Part shown: piece by piece, positions 5,329-8,204 of the stretch
How positions within the stretch are numbered: position 1 is the stretch's first letter
Layout: each line of letters starts with the position of its first letter
NCBI GenBank assembly: GCA_025774865.1
Contig: JALGZO010000444.1
Span: 1 to 8,204, forward strand
Reading direction: 5' to 3'
Length of the DNA stretch: 8,204 nucleotides
Source: a bacterium
GTDB lineage: Bacteria; ARS69
Made by a program: the position numbers and the translations under genes
Notes under the pieces: model-generated
Database searches by the model: none
What the model saw: the letters and a program-made list of their open reading frames with translations, nothing else
What the model was told of the DNA's origin: nothing

Positions 5329-6852
5329 TCACTTTCGATACCTCGCCTTGATCGACGCCCAGCTCGCGGCCTCGACGGCCGTGACGCAATCGTTCGAGTA
5401 GGCGACCCCGATCAACTGTCCACAGGGGCTGTTCCCCGGAGCGCAGGGTGACTGCGCTGTCACCGCGAAAGCCCGGCCGGGGAGATCGCAGAATCCGGGG
5501 GGAGCGTCGATGTTGTCGTTCAGGCCGGCTTGGTCCGCAACGCAGTCCACGTAGTCGCCTCCGGCGTTTCCGAAGAGATCGCAGCAGGAGAGTGCGAGGC
5601 TGCCCGGAAGGGAGAACTCGCTGCACTGGACCGCGGCACCTCCTGCTCCCAAAGCGATGATCGTTCGGTCCACGGATACGGAGCCGACGCCGGCGCCGAT
5701 GAGGATGCCGCTCCCGAGGCTCGCTTCGTTTCGCACCAAGGTGCATCCGGAAACCGTCGTGTTCGCGGCGGCATACAACGCTCCTCCTCCGGCCGTTCCG
5801 TCCGCGGACGTGCTGACGTTGTCGACGAAGAGACAGCCGGCAATCGTGTAGCTCCCGACGCCGGTCAGGAAGAGGCCGCCGGCCCCAAACGCGGAGTTCC
5901 CCTTGAACTCGGACGAGACCAGTTCCGCGACGCCCTCCCCCACGATGTAGGCCGCGCCACCGAGACCACCGCCGTTCGTGCGGTTGCCCGTGAACGTGCA
6001 CGCGCGAACGTCGACCGACCGGAGCGAGAACACCGCTCCGCCGCTGGTGGCCGCCACGTTGCCCTCGAATCGGCAGCCTTCGATCGAAGCCGCCGACGCG
6101 ACCGCCGGAAACGGAGCCTCGAAGTAGACGCCGCCGCCGCTGTCGTTGGCGGTCGGGCTCTCGTCGACCCGGTTGTTCGTGAACGCGCTGCCGGTGATCG
6201 AGACCGGATCAGGACTCCGTACGTACACGGCCCCTCCCTTCTCGAGGAGCGCACGACAGCCGTCGAACGTGCAGTCCTGGATGCTCACGGTGCCGTCGAG
6301 GTACGCGGCGCCTCCTCGCTGGGCCGTGTTCGCGAGCCGAAACGTGCAGCTCCAGATGTTCGTGGACCCGCCCTCCGAGAGGATCGCCCCGCCGTTCCCA
6401 GAGGCGACGCAATCCTCGAAGATGCAGTTTCGGATCGTCGCGGCGAAACCGGCGTCCGAGGCCCCCAGGAACAGGGCTCCACCCGAGTCGCTGCGGCCCC
6501 CGCGGAAGGTGAATCCGTCGATCGTCACGGCGGCGGCGGGGTGCCCACTCGCGAAGAAGCCCGCGCGCGTGCTCGCGAGGCCGTCCAGAACGGTTCCCGC
6601 GGAGCCGGCCTCGGATCGAATGACGATTTCCTGACCGTCGAGCTGGACGTCCGTGAAGCCGGGACCGGCGTACGTGCCCGCGGCGACGAGCACCGTGTCC
6701 CCCGCCGCGGCGATCGAGATCGCATCCGAGATCGTCGGGCTCTCGCCGGGAACACGGATGGTCTGGGCCGCTTCCGTCGGAAGCGCCGCGATCAGGGCGA
6801 GGAGGAACGCTGCAGGTCTCGTGGGAGAACGTCGGGCGGAGCGAGGATTCAC
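5329..6852 (-). CDS. Secreted right-handed beta-helix protein with Pmp-like GGA/FxxN repeats
   Basis: 507 residues, start GTG at 6852. A signal peptide is evident (basic 1-12, hydrophobic 13-24, likely cleavage near EAAQ, 27-30). Residues 34-61 are a typical beta-helix entry: PGESPTISDAISIAAAGDTV, then LVAAGTY. About nine rungs carry GGA/GGG plus a hydrophobic residue (125, 154, 180, 206, 239, 271, 298, 325, 356), alternating with FxxN/FxxC (FEDC 145, FDGC 196, FTNN 224, FEGN 262, FTGN 287, FKGN 316, FVDN 342). This is the repeat pair known from chlamydial Pmp adhesins, but no autotransporter barrel follows. The C-terminus has a Cys-rich segment (GFCDLPGRAF...SPCAPGNSPCGQLIGV) and a basic tail, SWASIKARYRK. 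Probable role: cell-surface or secreted adhesion or glycan binding. No catalytic residues can be named. It is convergent with the cytochrome gene, 12 bases apart. Confidence 0.87.
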   Translation of the reverse strand: MNPRSARRSPTRPAAFLLALIAALPTEAAQTIRVPGESPTISDAISIAAAGDTVLVAAGTYAGPGFTDVQLDGQEIVIRSEAGSAGTVLDGLASTRAGFFASGHPAAAVTIDGFTFRGGRSDSGGALFLGASDAGFAATIRNCIFEDCVASGNGGAILSEGGSTNIWSCTFRLANTAQRGGAAYLDGTVSIQDCTFDGCRALLEKGGAVYVRSPDPVSITGSAFTNNRVDESPTANDSGGGVYFEAPFPAVASAASIEGCRFEGNVAATSGGAVFSLRSVDVRACTFTGNRTNGGGLGGAAYIVGEGVAELVSSEFKGNSAFGAGGLFLTGVGSYTIAGCLFVDNVSTSADGTAGGGALYAAANTTVSGCTLVRNEASLGSGILIGAGVGSVSVDRTIIALGAGGAAVQCSEFSLPGSLALSCCDLFGNAGGDYVDCVADQAGLNDNIDAPPGFCDLPGRAFAVTAQSPCAPGNSPCGQLIGVAYSNDCVTAVEAASWASIKARYRK

Positions 6853-6868
6853 GTATGAGAGTGTAGCA
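6853..6868 (-). promoter_or_regulatory. Extended -10 promoter placing transcription start at the GTG (leaderless) of the beta-helix gene
   Basis: On the minus strand TGCTACACT occupies 6868-6860: an extended -10 with TACACT matching 4 of 6 consensus positions. Only 7 bases separate it from GTG 6852, where transcription would begin. No purine-rich ribosome site lies upstream of the GTG, which fits a leaderless mRNA. No convincing -35 is seen. A CCGCG-GCGTCT-CGCGG hairpin (6879-6894) lies just upstream and could end the preceding lipoprotein transcript. Confidence 0.4.
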
Positions 6869-6915
6869 GATCGAACGCCCGCGGCGTCTCGCGGCGACCC
6901 ACGAGCGTCACTGAC

Positions 6916-7791
6916 TCAAGGCGAGGGCGGCTTGAAGACGATGCTCATCTCGCGTTCGATTCCGCTGGGCAGGTCCTCGAGCGTGATCGGGACCTCTCGC
7001 CTCTTCTGCAGGCTCACCAGATCGGAAGAGGAGACTTCGAAGACGGCCGCGTCCGGCAACCCCAGCTTTCCCGCCGGCAGCGTTTGCGGCACGGACTTCA
7101 CTCGCACGATACTGGAGTCGGCGGAGACGATCCTGGTCTCCGCGTGGTTTCCTCGCCAGGTGTTGTACGTGAGCTGCAGCTTGAACTCGTACGTCTGGCC
7201 CGGCTTCAACGACTCCGGCAGCTTGACCTGCAAGCTCTCCCTCACCCGGGTCAACTCGAGCTCCGCGAACGCATCGTCGTTCCAGCTCGTCGAGACGAGT
7301 CTGGCCGGCAGGCGTTTTCGCTCGCCCGTCAGAGGATCCTCGCGATTGATCGCGCTCAACGCGCATTTCGCCAGCTTCTCTCGACCCTCTTCTTCGGAGA
7401 GCTGGGCAAGCCGGTTGTCGCCCGTGACGACCCCCATCGTCATCTTCTGTTCGAGGTAGACCGTCTCGCCGGCTTCGAGGGTGATCGAGAGCTCGCTCTC
7501 GGTCTCGGCGATCGAGACGAACGAATGCGGACCGGGTTCGAGGATCGTATAGAGGTATCGCTTCCCGCCCGTGACCCCCACGACGTCGCCGTCGCAGATC
7601 ACAGGCATCTCCAGCGCCTTGCCGAGCCGCGACGGTCGAACGACATAGACGAGGGCCATCCCCTCCGGCGGGCGGATCTCGCGAGCCGACGTGTCCCAGT
7701 TCTGCGGAGCTTTCGGAGCGGCGGAGCAGCCGGCGACGAGCAGAGCGACGACGCAAGCGGACTGGCCGGTCCATCTCTTCGAATCGGGCAC
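6916..7791 (-). CDS. Lipoprotein with DUF2846-like domain and unclassified C-terminal domain
   Basis: Start GTG 7791 gives 291 residues and a textbook lipoprotein signal: PDSKRW n-region, hydrophobic SACVVALLVAG, lipobox VAGC with Cys22. GGAGGT (7802-7797) sits 5 bases before this GTG. The ATGATG at 7815-7810 would add eight residues and has no SD, and a longer frame to 7986 has no protein-like N-terminus. Residues about 40-135 fit DUF2846: ALVYVVRPSR, then VICDGDVVGVTGGKRYLYT, LEPGPHSFVS, LEAGETVYLEQKM. This family is of unknown function, often in outer-membrane-associated lipoproteins. Residues about 150-291 look beta-rich (e.g. KPGQTYEFKLQLTYNTW) and I do not recognise them. The next minus-strand gene follows after 63 bases. 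Confidence 0.8.
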   Translation of the reverse strand: MPDSKRWTGQSACVVALLVAGCSAAPKAPQNWDTSAREIRPPEGMALVYVVRPSRLGKALEMPVICDGDVVGVTGGKRYLYTILEPGPHSFVSIAETESELSITLEAGETVYLEQKMTMGVVTGDNRLAQLSEEEGREKLAKCALSAINREDPLTGERKRLPARLVSTSWNDDAFAELELTRVRESLQVKLPESLKPGQTYEFKLQLTYNTWRGNHAETRIVSADSSIVRVKSVPQTLPAGKLGLPDAAVFEVSSSDLVSLQKRREVPITLEDLPSGIEREMSIVFKPPSP

Positions 7792-7796
7792 CCTGG

Positions 7797-7802
7797 ACCT
7801 CC
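7797..7802 (-). promoter_or_regulatory. Ribosome binding site deciding the GTG start of the DUF2846 lipoprotein
   Basis: GGAGGT on the minus strand (7802-7797), 5 bases before GTG 7791. It lies inside the reading frame if the upstream ATGATG were used. Its quality and the compact signal peptide that results argue for the GTG. A -10-like TATGAT overlaps the ATGATG (7816-7811) and could give a transcript beginning just before this site. Confidence 0.55.
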
Positions 7803-7941
7803 GAGGACGCATCATAGGCCATTGAGCGGCTGCGGTCCTCTCCACGATTCCGCGGGGTCGCTGGAGCGATTCCCGACGTACCCCACGCCGGGAACGCGGC
7901 GGATCGACGTCCAGGGGTCGCCCTCCGAGCGCCGGATGGGT

Positions 7942-7947
7942 TATGCT
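7942..7947 (+). promoter_or_regulatory. Possible -10 element for the right-edge beta-helix gene
   Basis: TATGCT matches 4 of 6 -10 positions and lies in the divergent gap between the lipoprotein gene and the partial beta-helix gene, 62 bases before the latter's apparent start. No -35 is recognisable. The rest of this roughly 220-base gap shows nothing else clear. Confidence 0.2.
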
Positions 7948-7998
7948 GAGTGACGATCGCGGCCTGAAGCAGTCCCCAAAAGACACCCCTATGCACCC

Positions 7999-8003
7999 GG
8001 GAG
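7999..8003 (+). promoter_or_regulatory. Ribosome binding site pointing to a CTG start at 8010
   Basis: GGGAG, 6 bases before CTG 8010, at the beginning of the signal peptide of the partial beta-helix gene. There is no ATG, GTG or TTG in this frame between the in-frame stop (7965-7967) and codon 8061. Confidence 0.4.
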
Positions 8004-8009
8004 AACATC

Positions 8010-8204
8010 CTGAGCCGCCTCCTGATTCTCGCCACCGCGTACGCGTTTTCGGTCCCCGGCGTGGGCACGGCCGCCACGTGGGTGATCACTCCCGACGGCC
8101 TCGGCAACGCCCCCACGATCCAGGCCGGGATCGACTCGGCTGCGGCCGGAGATACGGTGCTCGTCTCGTGCGGAACGTATTTCGAGCATGACATCGCCAT
8201 GAAG
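8010..8204 (+). CDS. Secreted beta-helix protein, N-terminal fragment (runs off the window)
   Basis: 65 codons are present and open to the window end. The frame begins with SRLLILATAYAFSVPGVGTA, a signal-peptide-like hydrophobic stretch, then TWVITPDGLGNAPTIQAGID and SAAAGDTVLVSCGTYFEHDI. The APTIQAGI.SAAAGDTVLV..GTY segment is the entry to a right-handed beta-helix and matches the same segment of the minus-strand beta-helix protein in this window (SPTISDAI..AAAGDTVLV..GTY), so the two are distant paralogs. The start is odd. The frame opens after a stop at 7965-7967 with no ATG/GTG/TTG before the signal peptide; CTG 8010 behind GGGAG is the best site. An ATG at 7991 is in a different frame, so a one-base error or frameshift is the alternative. 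GTG 8061 would remove most of the signal peptide. Confidence 0.75.
   Translation, partial: MSRLLILATAYAFSVPGVGTAATWVITPDGLGNAPTIQAGIDSAAAGDTVLVSCGTYFEHDIAMK

Noticed and set aside
5530-6858. Plus-strand open frame (442 codons) antisense to the beta-helix gene
   Set aside because: Arg/Glu/Asp-rich shadow translation. The minus strand shows a signal peptide and regular repeats.
7792-7986. N-terminal extension of the lipoprotein frame to an ATG at 7986
   Set aside because: The added residues are Arg/Pro-rich without protein character and would bury the lipoprotein signal; no SD.
7991-8191. Open frame starting at ATG 7991
   Set aside because: The product is a His/Arg/Pro-rich shadow. The signal peptide and beta-helix entry lie in a different frame of the same strand.
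6908-8200. Minus-strand open frame (430 codons) in another frame over the lipoprotein
   Set aside because: No coherent domains and an Arg-rich shadow. The lipoprotein frame has a lipobox and DUF2846 motifs.

Overview
The window is about 65% GC by eye and densely coded, and it reads as chromosome of a diderm bacterium. Three kinds of protein fit the metagenome-rich, high-GC lineages around the FCB group (Candidatus Eisenbacteria, Krumholzibacteria, Gemmatimonadota): a heme/beta-propeller lipoprotein, a five-heme lipoprotein cytochrome, and beta-helix proteins with 'PTI..AI..AAAGDTVLV..GTY' N-termini. The lineage is an inference from protein style. No rRNA or marker gene is present to settle it.

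Left part (1-2328, + strand): the 3' end of an Rnf electron-transport operon, in the order rnfG (truncated by the window edge), rnfE, rnfA. The genes overlap or nearly touch, and each start inside the window has a Shine-Dalgarno (SD) site. The FMN-attachment Thr of RnfG and the four cysteines that build the intramembrane Fe-S centre in RnfE/RnfA are all visible. Directly after rnfA, 9 bases past its stop, is a 58-residue protein with one membrane helix and a C-x2-C-x3-CC tail. Its layout resembles NqrM and FeoB-associated Cys-rich proteins, and it is the best candidate here for an undescribed component (Rnf iron-centre maturation or iron handling). A VOC/glyoxalase-fold protein follows after a 28-base gap.

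Middle (2523-5316, + strand): a two-gene unit of secreted, probably lipid-anchored heme proteins behind its own possible promoter. The first is a planctomycete-type cytochrome c domain with an unusual C-x4-CH heme site fused to a YVTN-type beta-propeller. The second is a five-heme cytochrome with a beta-rich C-terminal domain. They could form a periplasmic or surface electron-transfer pair. A functional tie to the adjacent Rnf complex is possible but unproven.

Right part (5329-8204): a convergent minus-strand pair. One gene encodes a secreted beta-helix protein with Chlamydia-Pmp-like GGA/FxxN repeats, preceded by a leaderless-type promoter. The other encodes a DUF2846-type lipoprotein whose start is best placed at an internal GTG. 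Reading outward on the + strand at the right edge is the N-terminus of a second beta-helix protein, with no ATG/GTG/TTG at its apparent start. No RNA genes, insertion sequences, CRISPR arrays or tRNAs were seen. No stretch over 300 bases lacks a gene; the longest gaps are 2329-2522 and about 7792-8009.
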